A stretch of 64,000 nt of DNA from Rostratula benghalensis (taxonomy: Eukaryota; Chordata; Aves; Charadriiformes; Rostratulidae). How positions within the stretch are numbered: position 1 is the first letter of the stretch; each line of letters opens with the position of its first letter. The translations under genes and the position numbers were made by a program. The DNA is taken from the NCBI GenBank assembly GCA_013399305.1, contig VXAI01000182.1, positions 1,123,197-1,187,196 on the forward strand, given 5' to 3'. Shown here in pieces: positions 14,985 through 27,062 of the stretch. Below the pieces are notes generated by a model. That model saw nothing but the letters and a program-made list of their open reading frames with translations, did no database searches and was not told where the DNA came from.

Positions 14985-15978
14985 ACTTTCTTCTTTTGAT
15001 GCCAATCTCTATTGTTTGAGGAAACTTTTGCTAGGAAACCGGGACTAGGGAAAAGGAAACTCAAAGACAGAAGAGCCAAACCCTTTGCAGGAATCTGCTC
15101 TCTTTTGAAGGTTAAAGCTTGTCATTTTTTTGATTTACTGGAAATGATTGGTGTTTCCTTTGTTCTCCTTTGCGGTGGCTGCTCCGATAAGCCCTGAGGG
15201 ATGCTTTCCTTGGACAGATCTGGAACAATTATAGCAAAAGAAATAAGGAAAGTAAACCCATGTCCTGTTTTTCCTTATTCCATTTCTCGTTAATCAGCGA
15301 TTTGCCTTGTTTCAGAGAGAGACTCAGGACTTTGCCTCTCTAATTGCTGGGGACCTTAAATGGCTGCAGACCCAGAAATACCATCCACTACGGAGTGCTG
15401 TGACAAGAGCGTTGCTGAACACGCTATGTGGTCTGACCTTTTGGTTTTTGCAGAGCTGGCTTCTGGGGCTGACACAGCTTGGAGATGAGGGTCATTTTGG
15501 AGCCCAATATGAAGCTTGCCAGCAGCGCAGAGCCTTTTCCATAAGCAGAGCAACCCTGAGTCCTTTCCAGGACTGGGGCAGGGAAGTGCTGCAGCTCCGG
15601 GCTGAGCAGGGCTGTGTGTGGCCCAGAAATATGCAGGGAGATGCTGTAGGCCAAAGTCCACTGATAAAACCCCACCTATTCTAGGAATAAGTATCTTCTA
15701 CCAGGCTGGGTGCAGATGGTGAATGGGTGGGGACTTGGCCGGTCCTCTCCTGCTGTGTTGCAGAACCCACGTCATGAAGGGGTGCTGCTGTGGGAATCCA
15801 GGTTCAGTCCTGTTTCTTCCTAACGTGGAGTCCTCTTGCACCCCAGGAGAGCTGCTTGACAGGGTGCCATTCCCTTGGTTGTGCAACAGTAAACTTGGCT
15901 TAGCTGTGCCCGGGGCTTCCCCCTCTGGAGAAAGCTGGAGGCTCCAGCCCACATTCCCACTCAAGCAGCAGGAGACCT

Positions 15979-16122
15979 TCTCTGTGACTTCAGTGGGCTG
16001 CGCCCGGCTCCGTGACGTCTCTGCGCCTTGGTTTTGCAGTGCAGAAATGCAATAAAACAGCCACCATCTCCTCAGAGTGCTCTGAAGCTCGTTTGTCTTC
16101 TATCAAGCGCTGAGATGTGTGG
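15979..16122 (+). repeat. MIR-type ancient SINE remnant
   Basis: The order CTCTGTGACTT, GTCTCTGCGCCTTGGTTTT, TGAAGCTCGTTTG and AAGCGCTGAGATG follows the core and 3' part of the amniote MIR consensus (CTCTGTGCCTCAGTTTCC to AAAGCGCTTTGAGAT). It is strongly diverged and boundaries are approximate. Confidence 0.65.
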
Positions 16123-19100
16123 GGAAAAAATGTTGTCATGAAAACCCCTCCTGAGAAGGCAGAGCCTGAGCCCTCCCTGTGACTGCTGATTCTTTGAGCT
16201 GCAGGGACAAGCCTTGCGTATGATGTCACCTGCTGTGGGCAGCTTTGCTTGGAAGCAGGAAGAAGGGGGGACCACTGTCTTGCTCTCAGGGTTGAGCTCA
16301 GATCAATATGAGCTTGCTGGGGGCGGGGGGAGGCAGTGGCCAAGTGACCCACTTGTCCTTTCCTCTTCCACCCCTCCCTACATCTTCAGGGCCCAGACCT
16401 GGCTGTGATGTGTTGTTCCATGCTGTGCTGGCTCCTGCACCACAAACACATCCCACCGAGTCTGAGGGAACCCAAGGACCTGCCTTCTTCCCTTGTGCCT
16501 TCTTCCTCTACCAGCATTTAAGGCTGAGCTGCAGGGTGATGGCAGTGCCCACCGGGCTGCTCCAGATGCCCCAGAAACCTTCCCTGTATTTCTTTTTTCA
16601 GCTGACAGCTAGATAGTGGGAGCAGCTGGAAGGAGATACCCAGCAGCACTGTTCATAAAAGTCTGGATGAAGGATTGAAACACCTGCTAGCACCAGGAAA
16701 AATGTTTGCTATGGGACGTTAGGAATTACACCCTGTGGTGCACATGGCTGCTCGCATGCATAATTTGCTCATCATTGCCAGTTAAAAAGGCAGGTGATGG
16801 ATGGGCTAGTGTAAGCCAAGAGCATAGTGAAGGCAGCAGGCTCATTCCTTGCCAGGCAGTGGAGATGATGTCTTGCAAACTGTTGTCCTATATCTATAGG
16901 TATTACAAGTATTGTGAGACATCGCCTCCTTTTCACTGCACAGATATATATATATATAACACCAATGCTCCTCCCTCTCCTCTTTAAATAATGCCCTTCA
17001 GTAACCTGGGTCCTTTCATTCAGAATAGATGTGATTTTAAAATGCACAGGGTGAATTCATAGCCATAGGAAAATCAATGACAGGTTTTTCTGTTGATTTA
17101 ATCTCAAAAAAAACCCCAGTCCAGGCCAAAGGATCCCACCAGTGAGATGAGCTAGAACAGATGCATGATGAAGAAATACCTGCTACAACCAAGGGACTTG
17201 GAGCCACGTATCTGCTTGCCAGCATAAAGCTGGTCTGGGGGAAAAGAACTGGGCTAGCTGGAAGGGACTGAATGCCTCTCCTATGCTACACCCCCATCAA
17301 CACAGATTCCCTCCAAGAAGCTCCTGAAGCTGGTAGCTGCAGAACTACCTCTGACGTCTCTGAACTGGCCAAGAAGGTCCATACAGCCCTGAGCCTGTGG
17401 TTCAATTCACTTGCACGCGCATCCAGGGGCAGCGGCAGCTCTCCTGGATCCATCCCCAACTCATGTCCACACAGCTAAGGTGTCCCAGCATCACTTCACA
17501 GGTCAGCCCAGGAAGCTATGCTTTGAGCCCCATGTCCTGGCCAATGTCACCAGGCTCCTCAGGGAGCTATGGCTCACCTTACTGCTCTGGATGTGCTGCT
17601 TGGGCACACCAAAAAAGTATTATGGCAAGGTTGTGTAGGTATTGCTGCTTGGGGAGACCTTGTTTTTTGCATACATTTGCTTGAGACACTTTGGAAAGAG
17701 CTGTTTTCCAGAAATTGCCAAACTTTTCTCCTGGGCAAGCCAGTTGCCAGGAGTGAGGTGCCACAGTGGCTTGGGCACATGTTGGTGCTGGCTGCCTTGG
17801 AAAAGCCAGGCCACTGTCCCCTATCTCTCACCCCCTGGGCTGGCTTCAGTGTGTCCCTCGAAAGGCGTGGATACCCTGAGGGACTTGCTACTGTGGTCCT
17901 TGTTCATGAGCATGAAAAGCCTGGGATGGGGCTCAGGATTTTCAAAGGAAAGGGTTGAATGTCAAGCCAAAAGGCTGTTTCTCTGGTGCTGCAAAAGAAA
18001 GGCTTTAATGTCCTATTAAGTTTCGTAACATCCCCGTCATCTGAAATTTCTTTGAGCCCAAACCCAATCTGGGGGCGTAATGAATTCAGCGTTCTCCCTC
18101 TATTAGACAGCTCTGATTTCTGCAGTTTTGTAAACATCCCCAAATCCACGTGGCACTGTAGTAGTTGTCTTTCAGCTGCCCATCTCCATGTGACTCTCAA
18201 AGGAAGAGCAAAACCTTGTACCTTGCTACAGGTCACAGAGGAAAATGCATCAAGGTTCAGACTTCAGCCTTGTATAGAGGGGAAAAACTGACCAGACACA
18301 AGTGTAGGGCTGTAACTGGTGCAAGCTCACTGTCTTGAGTACCTGCTGGGACATACCCTCTGAGTGAAATGCAGCCTGAGCAGATGGTCCTTCTGATGGT
18401 ACCTATGGGGGAACCTGAACCGACACCCACACAGATGTGGATGCATGCACTGCCCTCAGAAACTGGCTCTGGGGTGCTTCCTTGCCCTCACAGCTGGTCT
18501 CAGGCTTGGCATTCGTTACTACAAATTGTTAAAAATTTAAATTTACGTAAACAGCCATGAATCAGGTCATTAAATTCAGGGGAAAAAACCAATTGCCAGT
18601 CTTACCATACTACTACCCTGGCATTACTGCTACGATGCACTCGCTGCCTGTGTTGCCCTGTGCCAGGGGCTGTAGTGTGACCCACCTGGAAGCAGAGCAG
18701 AAAGTTGGGTGATGCCGAGGTGTGTGATGGTTAAGAGGATGGATTTCTACAGCCAGCTGGTGGAAAAGGGCTTCCCCATGAACTACAAAGGAAGAGTTTG
18801 TGTAGTATACGCAACACGGAGGCAAGATTTAGTAACTAGCACTATTTATTGGAGTCTCTGTAAAACCATGTTTCATAGCTGCAGGGCCATTATCTTCAGT
18901 CCAAGTTGTTGAGTCTCATGGGGGTGTCTTGTTTTTTTTTAATAAAAATAACCCATCTCTTTATTTTATAGCTGAGATAGCAGGTTTAGGCCAGTATCTC
19001 CTGGGAAGTCTCTAAAATTGGCAGCTAAAAATACATCTGTAGATTTTAAGAATTACTGATGCTTTATAGAACATGGATGCACATTTAATTTGAAGATGAT

Positions 19101-21314
19101 TCTGCAGATGTAGCACATCTTCACAATTGTTTTATCCCCTTTTATTTTGCTAATAAAAATGCATGGAAGTAAGAACATTATTCATTAGGAATCTTTCTGT
19201 TTTGTTCCTTTTGCCTCTTCTTTACGTGGTCTCCTAACCCTCTCCCAGTGGCACATGGAGACCTCCATCTCTTTGTGCTGCTGGAAACTGAGAGTGCAAA
19301 TGCCCGGTGTGGTGAGCCAGCCAGGCCTTCACACCCACCATTCTGCAGTGGTTTAAGGTTAAGTGGAACCTCCTTTGGTTATTGTGGTCTCTCCACCCAA
19401 GCTCCAACACCTTTTCCCCATAACGGGGGATGCAGAGGAAAGGCTTGGTTGTTGGGGCAGTCACTGCCATGGGTGGCATCAGAGGACAAGGAAGGACTGA
19501 AGCTTGCCCTGCTGCCCATTTGTCCTCACTGCCAGCTCTGCAAGGGTAGCAATGGTGAATGATGCTCTTAGACTTCTGCGTGTGTAGAATCTTTGATCCT
19601 GTTGCCACCTATGCTGTGTCCAAGGGAGCTACATCTGGTTTTAAAGTCCTCGTGAGAGATGAATCAGATGTTTCTCAGAAGGGTTATTATTGCTACTATG
19701 GGTAGAGGCGAGTGCACAACAGCCCCAGCCATGTACTGGGAACTCCTGATGTGTTTGGTGTTGGGCTGCAGAGAATAAGGCAGGCCATGCCCCAGAGAGC
19801 TGCCTGCCCTTTAGGTTGCTGTCAAGGTATAATTTGCTTTTCATTGCACACGAGCACTGGATAAATTTCTACAAATTTTGGTACTGAGGCTTTTTGACCA
19901 AAGGTCTACTGTGAAGCCTCTTGCCTATTTTTTATTATTTTTTATTTAATTAAAACAGCTACTATAATTTTTTTCATGGTAGGGGAAGTAGCAACTCTCA
20001 GGCTACCTGCTACAGAAGAAGAACCAGGCACCATATGCAACGTAACTATCCCTCGCTCTCTATCTTAAAAATGCCGAACTATTGGAGAGAATTCATCCCA
20101 CCAAACGCCCACTAAGCACATTTTTTAAATCTGGTTTCTCAGCCTCTCAGGAAAGAAGCAGCAAAATCTAGCTATGTTCTTCTTGCCTGCTGGAACTGGG
20201 CTCCGTTTCATGAAATTAAATGGCTAAGGAGGAAAAAAAAAAATATATCCAAGGCAAAGATGCTATTCTCAACAAAGGGAACAGTATATGCAACAGCTTC
20301 TGCAGCATTCCTGCAACATGATGTCTTGCCCTGCAGACTCTCAGTTAGGGATTGATTGTCTAAGCAGAGAATTGCCCGATTCAGAAAGGCTTATGGCACA
20401 CTTCATGAACTGTTTGCTGAGAGGATGAATAGATGGGCATGTGTGTATATAAATCTATAAATCATGTCTTGTTCTGCCCCAAAGAGGACAGCTGAGATTG
20501 GATTCTTTGTCATTTGATTTCACGTTCTTGGAGCTTGGGGATAAAGGCAGCAGTGTTTCACACATGGGGTCAGGATTTGATGGAGCAGCTCCGGAAGGAA
20601 AATCTGTGTAAAACAGGAGATAATGTTTATTGTGAATACTAGAGATAGAGCTGACAGAAGGAATAGCTACATTCACACTGCTCTGATGTGTTTGCTGTTA
20701 GGGGAAAGTCTGGTGAGTTTGTCTCATTTGGGTTCTCCTCTATACTCTAAGGCTTTTTATATGAGCAATGCACGGGTTCTGGTTTGAAACCACAATTTGT
20801 TTGGTGGCAACACAGCTGTGAGCTATGGCTGTCCATCCCAGTCCTTGCACCATTGTACCCATTGCTTGCCTCTTCCTGCTCTCTGCTCAGAGATGTGCTG
20901 CTGTATTTGTGCTGATTTGGCTGGATTTTTGGCCAGGCTTTGCCCCACTTTGGCACTGGTGGGTTTTGGAGGAGGGATGTTGATGGTGGGAGTTGGCACC
21001 AACCTTAGAGCTCAGACAGGCACTGCAGACGAGCCCTGAAAGCCCCTGTGCTGTGACCAGGGGTCATCTGGGAGATGCTCTGAGCAGGTAGGGGAGGGTC
21101 TGGTAGCCAGCTGCCCTGAGGAGCTAACATGTTTGTCCCTCAGAGAGTCCTCCTTCTGCCCAAACGGGTGGCCTTTGTGCAGTGTACCAGCAGAAACAAA
21201 GCTCTGCATGGCCCACTCCTTGGGCTGAGCTAGAGGAGGAACCCATAGGAGGGGCAAACTTGAGTCCCTCAGCTAAAGACATGTCTTCTGCTATCTGAGG
21301 CTGTGCTGGGGGCA
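16123..21314. other. Upstream non-coding DNA, no gene recognised
   Basis: There is no coding signal. The stretch includes an AT dinucleotide repeat at 16944-16958 and AT-rich intervals near 18.9-19.2 and 19.9-20.0 kb. Nothing here matches a family I know. Confidence 0.6.
16944..16958. repeat. AT dinucleotide microsatellite
   Basis: A perfect alternating AT tract of 15 bases. Confidence 0.9.
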
Positions 21315-21447
21315 CCATCCCTGGAGCTATTCAGAAGATGGTTTGACATAGTGTTTAGTGATGGGTTGTTGTTTTTTATCAGAGTTAGGTTGATGGTTGG
21401 ACTAGATGATCTTAAAGGTCCCTTCCAACCTGGACAATTCTATGATT
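21315..21447 (+). repeat. CR1 LINE, 3' end fragment
   Basis: The fragment opens with CCATCCCTGGAG. It continues with TTGGACTAGATGATCTTAAA and GGTCCCTTCCAACC and ends in ATTCTATGATT. These are the terminal motifs of avian CR1 elements. It is strongly 5'-truncated (about 133 bases) and non-coding. Confidence 0.92.
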
Positions 21448-23389
21448 GTGCTAGCTGGAGTGAATGAAATGTAGGAGCTGTGCAGAAAACTCTACCTGCC
21501 TCGCTAGTCCCTGTGTGCCTTTTTCCCTCCGAGATGATGTGCTGGTGGATGGCCGTGTGCTGGCCCCTGTGTGGACCTGGCAGGGCAGGTCCAGCCCAGC
21601 AGAGGTGCAGGGCTTTGGTGGGCTGTGCTCTGCCCCCACCCCGTGCACAGCTCTCCTGCAACCTACCAGGCAGGAGCGTTGTGCCAGGATCTCTGGCAGA
21701 GCATCCCAGGCATCCCCTGGGAATGGAGCTTCCCGCTGTAAATTAACTACGAGCCATCAAGGGTCAACTCCCTTTTGCTACAGTATGTATGAAAAGATTG
21801 GGAAGGTCGAACAAGAAGGGGAAAGATTTTTTTTTCCTTTACAGTTTTCTGCACTATCCACTATCCCTCTGCCACTTTGCTCCCTCTTCCAATTTCATTT
21901 CAAGAGAGTAACTCCTAAGTAGAGAGTTAAGAAGTTGGTCTCGTATTGAGGTGGTGTTGGAGGTTGTATCTGTGGAATTTATTTTGTTTTGTTTTGTTTT
22001 CCCATGAGCTCCTAAGATGTAAAATATTATCAATGACTGCATTTAAAAGTGGCCTTTCAGTCATTGCCCTGTCTGGGGAAATGAGTAACAGGTGAGAGAG
22101 CTCAAAGCACAGGCAGACGTCCTATGTTTGTGTTTCTCACTTGTCATCCCTTCCCCAAAGATCCCCCAGAGGCCAACCATTGCTGTCTGCCTGCTTCATC
22201 TGTCACAGCAGCCTCTCTTTCTTTACTAGGAAAAAGTTGGTCTGTAGTCAGCCCCAGGAAAGGCCAGTTAACTACCCCAGATGCTTCCCAATTCTGACAC
22301 ATTTGCCTTGGCAGCAGGGTGCTGCTTTTCAAAGAGCTCAGAAGAAACCCTCCTGCCAGCAAATATAGATCATGGGGTTTTTTTGGTTGGTTCTTTTTTT
22401 TTGTTTTCCCCATTTCTTCTGGATGGATTTCTTTTTATCTCTGGGGAGGATTTCTCAGTCTCCCAAAATTCTTCATGTGGTATTTGTGTTTTATAGAATG
22501 CATCCTCCTTGCCTGCAAAAATACTGCTCCCTGCTAATAGCTGACCAGGGACTGTGTGAATGGTGCAGACAAAGCCAGGCTTCGTGCACTCAGAAGGCAG
22601 CTAGCCAAAGGGATTGGGATAGCTTTGGAAACGGGTACCCGCTCTCCTCCCTGCCTAGTGACCCTTTGCTAAATATGGGCCAGTTTATATTTACCAAAAG
22701 CAGAGGGAATGGAAAGCTTAGGGGGGTCAGGAGTAACAGTCGCAGATGTTAGGTTCTGGGTTTGTTTGGATGTCCAGAGCACACTCTGATCCCAAACTTT
22801 TCCGCTCTGAGCAGTGGGACTGCTTAAATGGGCTTTTTAGTCCAGCCTGAAGTGGACAAGCATCCACAGCTCCCGATTCACACGCACTTCCATTTCCTCC
22901 AGGCTGGCTGCTCATCATCCTAATTGCTCGTCACCCTACCTGACAAGTGCAGCCTTTGCTCCTGGGGGCTGGCAGGTCCCCCTTCAGCTACCACTGCCTG
23001 GGTTTCCCTGTCAGCCAACAACAGCAGATCTCACTTCCAGGGCTACTGGAAGTGGTACCATGCAGTATTTGGGGGATGGGAGAGGAGTTTTCCCAAAGGT
23101 TCTTATTTACCTTCTGCTTATCAATGTTCATGAGAAATCATGCTTATTTTCGGAAGAGTCCCAGTTTGTAAATATCTAGATTTCTTTCCTATTCCTCATG
23201 TTTTTGAAAATGATTCATTATCTCCAATTAGCTTGTGACTAGTATAGAGCACCCAGAGTCTGTCCTGGTAGTTCCGATTGTACTTCCCAAGATCAGTCTG
23301 TTGCATCCGAAATGGAGTCCTTCTGCTTCCCCCCCCCCCCCTTATTAAAATAATCTTTTGCACTTATGTAATGTTCTTCAGATCTCCTG
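21448..23389. other. Upstream non-coding DNA, no gene recognised
   Basis: The only nameable items are a TTTTG repeat at 21982-22000 and a C13 tract at 23329-23341. Open frames are short and carry no motif. Confidence 0.6.
23329..23341. repeat. Poly-C tract (13)
   Basis: An uninterrupted run of 13 C preceding an AT-rich stretch. Its length is likely to vary between individuals or assemblies. Confidence 0.9.
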
Positions 23390-23572
23390 TGCGAGCATTA
23401 GCTAACCCTTCTGTAAGGCACAGGCGTGTTTCTGCTTCACAGATGAAGAAAGTAAGGCAGAAGGAGGGTAACTAATTTAGGAGGGTCACACAGCAGTGCA
23501 GGAGTGGAGCTAGGGCTGTAATTCGGATAACCTGCTCTATCCTTCCCGCTCCAGTCCCTGCTGTGCAGCACT
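23390..23572 (-). repeat. MIR-type ancient SINE remnant
   Basis: On the + strand it reads TTCACAGATGAAGAAAGTAA, then GGGTCACACAGCAG and GGAGTGGAGCTAGGGCTGTA. This is the familiar reverse complement of the MIR core (TACAGATGAGGAAACTGAGG, then AAGGTCACACAGC and GGCAGAGCCGGGATT). The boundaries are approximate. Confidence 0.7.
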
Positions 23573-24299
23573 AGCAGTCCAAATTAAGAGATTATAATGC
23601 ATAATCCATACTGGTGTGCCAAGAATTCTCAAAATCATATTACATTGTCACATAAAATGATGACTCATTTGATAACACAGCCTACAACCGGTTCCTTTAT
23701 GTTAAAATTACACGGGCAAGACTGGATTTAAAAAGAAAAAGGAGAGCTTGTAATGTGTGTAGTGAATGCTGAGTTATAGAGGCTTTCATGGATTTTATTT
23801 TGGCTGATGCTGAAGGAACATTTGTGAGCCTGTTTGTTGACAGTGGTGCTTGGGACCAGAGATGCTGACATTCCACTAACAATAATAGGAACTGCCTCTG
23901 TTTGTTTCTAAATTGGAAATTCTTCCTTACATGGGCCCAACCCACCCTCCGCCCCCACCCAAGGAAAGGGCATTCGTCTGGGACTTGCAGATGGAGCATC
24001 TCCCAGCAGTGCTGGTGCCTCTGGGGCTGCAGGGTTGGACCTGTGTTCGGTCATTGCTAGAAGCTCCTCTCCTCCCCCAGGCCCTATGGAAAGGCTGGGG
24101 AACAACCCGAGGTGGTGCTTCGGGGTTCTCTGGAGAGCAAGAGCTGTTTATCTAAACCAATTAATAGCACGGCAAACAACCAGCCCAACCATGCTCTTCC
24201 CAGAAAAAGATGCTCTCACCGAGTCTCCTCGTTGATGCCTCCCCTCTGCTGGCTCCACTCTCCTTGCTCCTTCCTGCAGCCTCATTGTCCTTGCTGTAA

Positions 24300-24620
24300 C
24301 CCCGGGTTCTGCCCTTCGTGACTGCCTCTGCCGCCGATTGGGACTGTGTTATTCCACTTAGCAAAGTCGTTTGGGATGTGGCCTGTGCAAGTGACATTGA
24401 ACTGTGTTTTGCTGCGCTGTGGTTTCACCGTTTCCTTTTCCTCTTTCTGCCTGGGCTGTAATTCCCGTGGCTGAGGAATCCATCGCGGAGTCCTTCGTGC
24501 CAGGAATGCCCACACGTTCTCCGGCTGAGAGTTGCTCTGGCATCGCCTCAGAGATTACTTTTCCATATGCTGCGAGGCTGGTGTGTGTCAAAGCCGCTTG
24601 CTGCACTGTGAACGTACAAG
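24300..24620. promoter_or_regulatory. CpG-dense patch upstream of NEURL1B, candidate regulatory element
   Basis: I count about 17 CpG in roughly 320 bases, well above the surrounding 5 kb. An inverted CCAAT-type motif (CGATTGGG) lies near 24334. It is not GC-rich enough to be an obvious full island. Enhancer or alternative promoter function is inference. Confidence 0.35.
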
Positions 24621-26192
24621 TGTGGTCAGGGCAGATGGTGACTCCTTCTTTTTGAAGCCAAAAAGGTCTTGCTTGACCATGGGACCGGTCCATCTTTGCG
24701 GGCTGTCTGTGTAAGATCCTATGGGTCACCTCTGTCCCAACTCACCATTCCACCCTATCTCTCAGAAAACATGATTTAACCTCCCGAGCGTTAGGTAAAT
24801 AACCCTCACAGCAGCCAAACCTCCAGCAGGCAGCAAGGACTTGGATCAGGAAACAGCTTCAATTGCTGCATAGTCAAGGCCAGTTCAAGAAGCTCTTTGG
24901 AAGATTTTCCTACCGTTGTGCTGAAAGCTCTTGCTTTCCTTAATTTCTTAGAGGAAAAAAAAAAAAAAAGCAAAACCCAGTTTCTGTGCGTGACCTGTGA
25001 AGACCCTGCACATCCTGTGCTAGTGCTGAGAGCAGGGGAGGAAAGTAATTGCTTTCAGCAGTTGGAAGGCGTGGGTGGCAGGATGGCTTTGCGTGGTGCC
25101 GGAGGACGCTCCGTACATGCATCCCTCCTAAACAAATACCTCTTTAAATGTGTATTATGGGAATTGAGGGAACAGCTTTTTCTTTCGTTCCTCTCCAAGT
25201 AGGAGCGAGGCTTATTAGTACTCCCCTTCCATAGGCGAGGTGTGGAGGCTGGGAAGTTCCAAGATGAATAATTTCTGCTTTTATCAGTCAAATCAACTCT
25301 CTCCTGGCCAGTCACTTCAGCCATTAGGGCGAGTGAAGGAAACACAAGGTGCTGGCAGGAGCCTGACTTCTGTAAGGGGAAGCACACAACGCCATTTAGT
25401 GTAACTACAGAAATTAGCTTTTTTGATGTGCAGCTCTCAGTAGGAAGGAATTATTTCTGTGATATTGCTTGGTGCATCCAAGCTGAATAAGTCTTGTTGA
25501 AGATGATGTATGGTGTATCACTGAAGTTCATGTCAGAGTCACTGTACCCTTTTAGACATGGTGGTATTTGCATGCTGGAAGAGCATTGTAGGCTCATGCA
25601 GTCAAGACACGTAGTTTTCCAGGGTATTTTTTTGTCTGCAGTCTCGGAGAATTCCCAGGGAGCTCCTGCTAAGTAGGGGAGGGAAAGGGAGGTTTCAAGG
25701 TGAGATGTGATGGAAGTGGAAGTGGTTCGGACAGTCTCAGAGCTCCAGACAGATGGGGCTGAAAGAGAAATGGATGCTCCAAACATCTACTCAGACTTAG
25801 AGTCATGAAGAAAATAGAAAAAGAAGCAAAGGTGCAGGGGGGTGAAACCAGAGCGAGAGCTGACAGCGCCTGGGCTGCAGAGCAGGGTCACACACAGCTC
25901 TGGAGGGAAACAACTGCAAGCAGCAATCTCTCTTTGGTAAAAGACCAAGATTTAGGGAGGTCTACAGGTTTTCCATGGAACTCAGCTGTGAGCAAGTTCG
26001 AACTGGCCAGTTTGATATTGGAGGAGTAAAACCGGTGCTTGCTGGGAGACAGCCAGCAACAGGGGCGACTGCAGCCTTGCTCTGTGGGCTGGGGAAGGTG
26101 CACCCTGGGGGTCCGGGGAGAATACTCCACATAAGCCCAGTGGGGCTGGCTGCCCTGAATGGGGAAGACAAACAGATTTTTTCAGTGTTTTA

Positions 26193-26236
26193 TCTCCCTG
26201 TTGCTGAAAGAGAGAGTCTCCCTGTTGCTGAAAGAG
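26193..26236 (+). repeat. 24-base-period tandem duplication
   Basis: The 20-base unit TCTCCCTGTTGCTGAAAGAG occurs at 26193-26212 and again, identical, at 26217-26236. This identity suggests a recent local duplication. Confidence 0.9.
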
Positions 26237-26924
26237 TCTGTCATTACTTACTGCCATCTGTTAGATAGACAAGAATGGCAGCCGCTAACGGTGGTACCTT
26301 ACTTCTCATACCATCTTTCATTCCCCAAAACTTGAGCCCCCAAGGGATTTACATAGACAATGCAACCCCTTTGATGCCTTCGGAGGGTTACACCTCAGGC
26401 TGGTATCTATCAGTGGAAGTTTAGCTGTTCTTTGTAAGCTATTTGCATCTCTGGAAACGTTACATTTACAGGAGTGTGTTTATGTGACTGCTCACAGTTG
26501 GTACAGCCTATACCCTCCTATACCCTCTGCTCTACGTGCCTATAGGAGGGTTTGCATCATATCCCTGTCTGTGACAAACCTCAGGTGGAATTCATCACGT
26601 TTTTCATTCAGAAAGAAAAAAAAATGTTCTTTTTTTTTTGTCCCATATTTCAAAAGCCTGGGTACACAGATTTTGAGGTGATTAAAGTGAGCTGGGAAGC
26701 AGATGTCCGTCGCCAGTGTAACACAGAAGACCTTCCAGAGACTTTTTCCCTTGCATGGGAAAAACACCCTAATCTTACTCCACTGATCCCATGAAGATGA
26801 ATTTGTTATGGGGGTCAATAGAAAACGCAGAGGGAGAAGCAGCAGTGCAGCCCATGTGGCTGGAGGTGCCCGATCCTGCAAGTTGGATCCAACACAATGA
26901 GTGTTTTGTGGTTCCTCTGCTCCA

Positions 26925-27062
26925 GAGCCCCGCTCCCAAGTCTGCCAGTGGCCGATGGGGTGACCTTGTGTGTGTCTCCTGGGTTCCTTGGGCCTCGGTT
27001 TTGTCACTTGTAAAATAAGGATAATGTCAGTCACCTTGTCTGCAAAATGGTTTAAGATCTAG
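26925..27062 (+). repeat. MIR-type ancient SINE remnant
   Basis: It contains TGACCTTG, GGCCTCGGTTTTGTCACTTG and TAAAATAAGGATAATG in the order of the MIR core (GTGACCTTGGG, CCTCAGTTTCCTCATCTG, TAAAATGGGGATAAT). It is diverged and non-coding. Confidence 0.7.

Larger units (their letters stand above)
1..15978. other. Upstream non-coding DNA, no gene recognised
   Basis: All open frames here are short, lack family motifs and overlap one another on both strands. A T-rich tract lies at 6950-6975 and a GT-rich low-complexity run at about 11128-11185. A pure T tract lies at 14963-14984. No splice-linked coding exons, RNA genes or recent transposons are evident. A lncRNA or distal enhancers cannot be excluded from sequence alone. 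Confidence 0.6.
23573..26924. other. Upstream non-coding DNA with CpG-dense patch
   Basis: No gene is recognised. A CpG-dense patch lies at about 24300-24620. An A-rich tract lies at about 24954-24969. A 24-base-period tandem duplication lies at 26193-26236. A stretch near 25205-25265 faintly resembles an antisense MIR element but is too degraded to call. Confidence 0.55.

Noticed and set aside
18715..18760. Possible 5' end of another MIR element (GATGGTTAAGAGGATGGA)
   Set aside because: Only about 18 bases resemble the MIR start and no core follows. Too short to call.
25205..25265. Possible antisense MIR fragment
   Set aside because: There is a loose match to the core over about 50 bases with several indels, and nothing convincing on either side.
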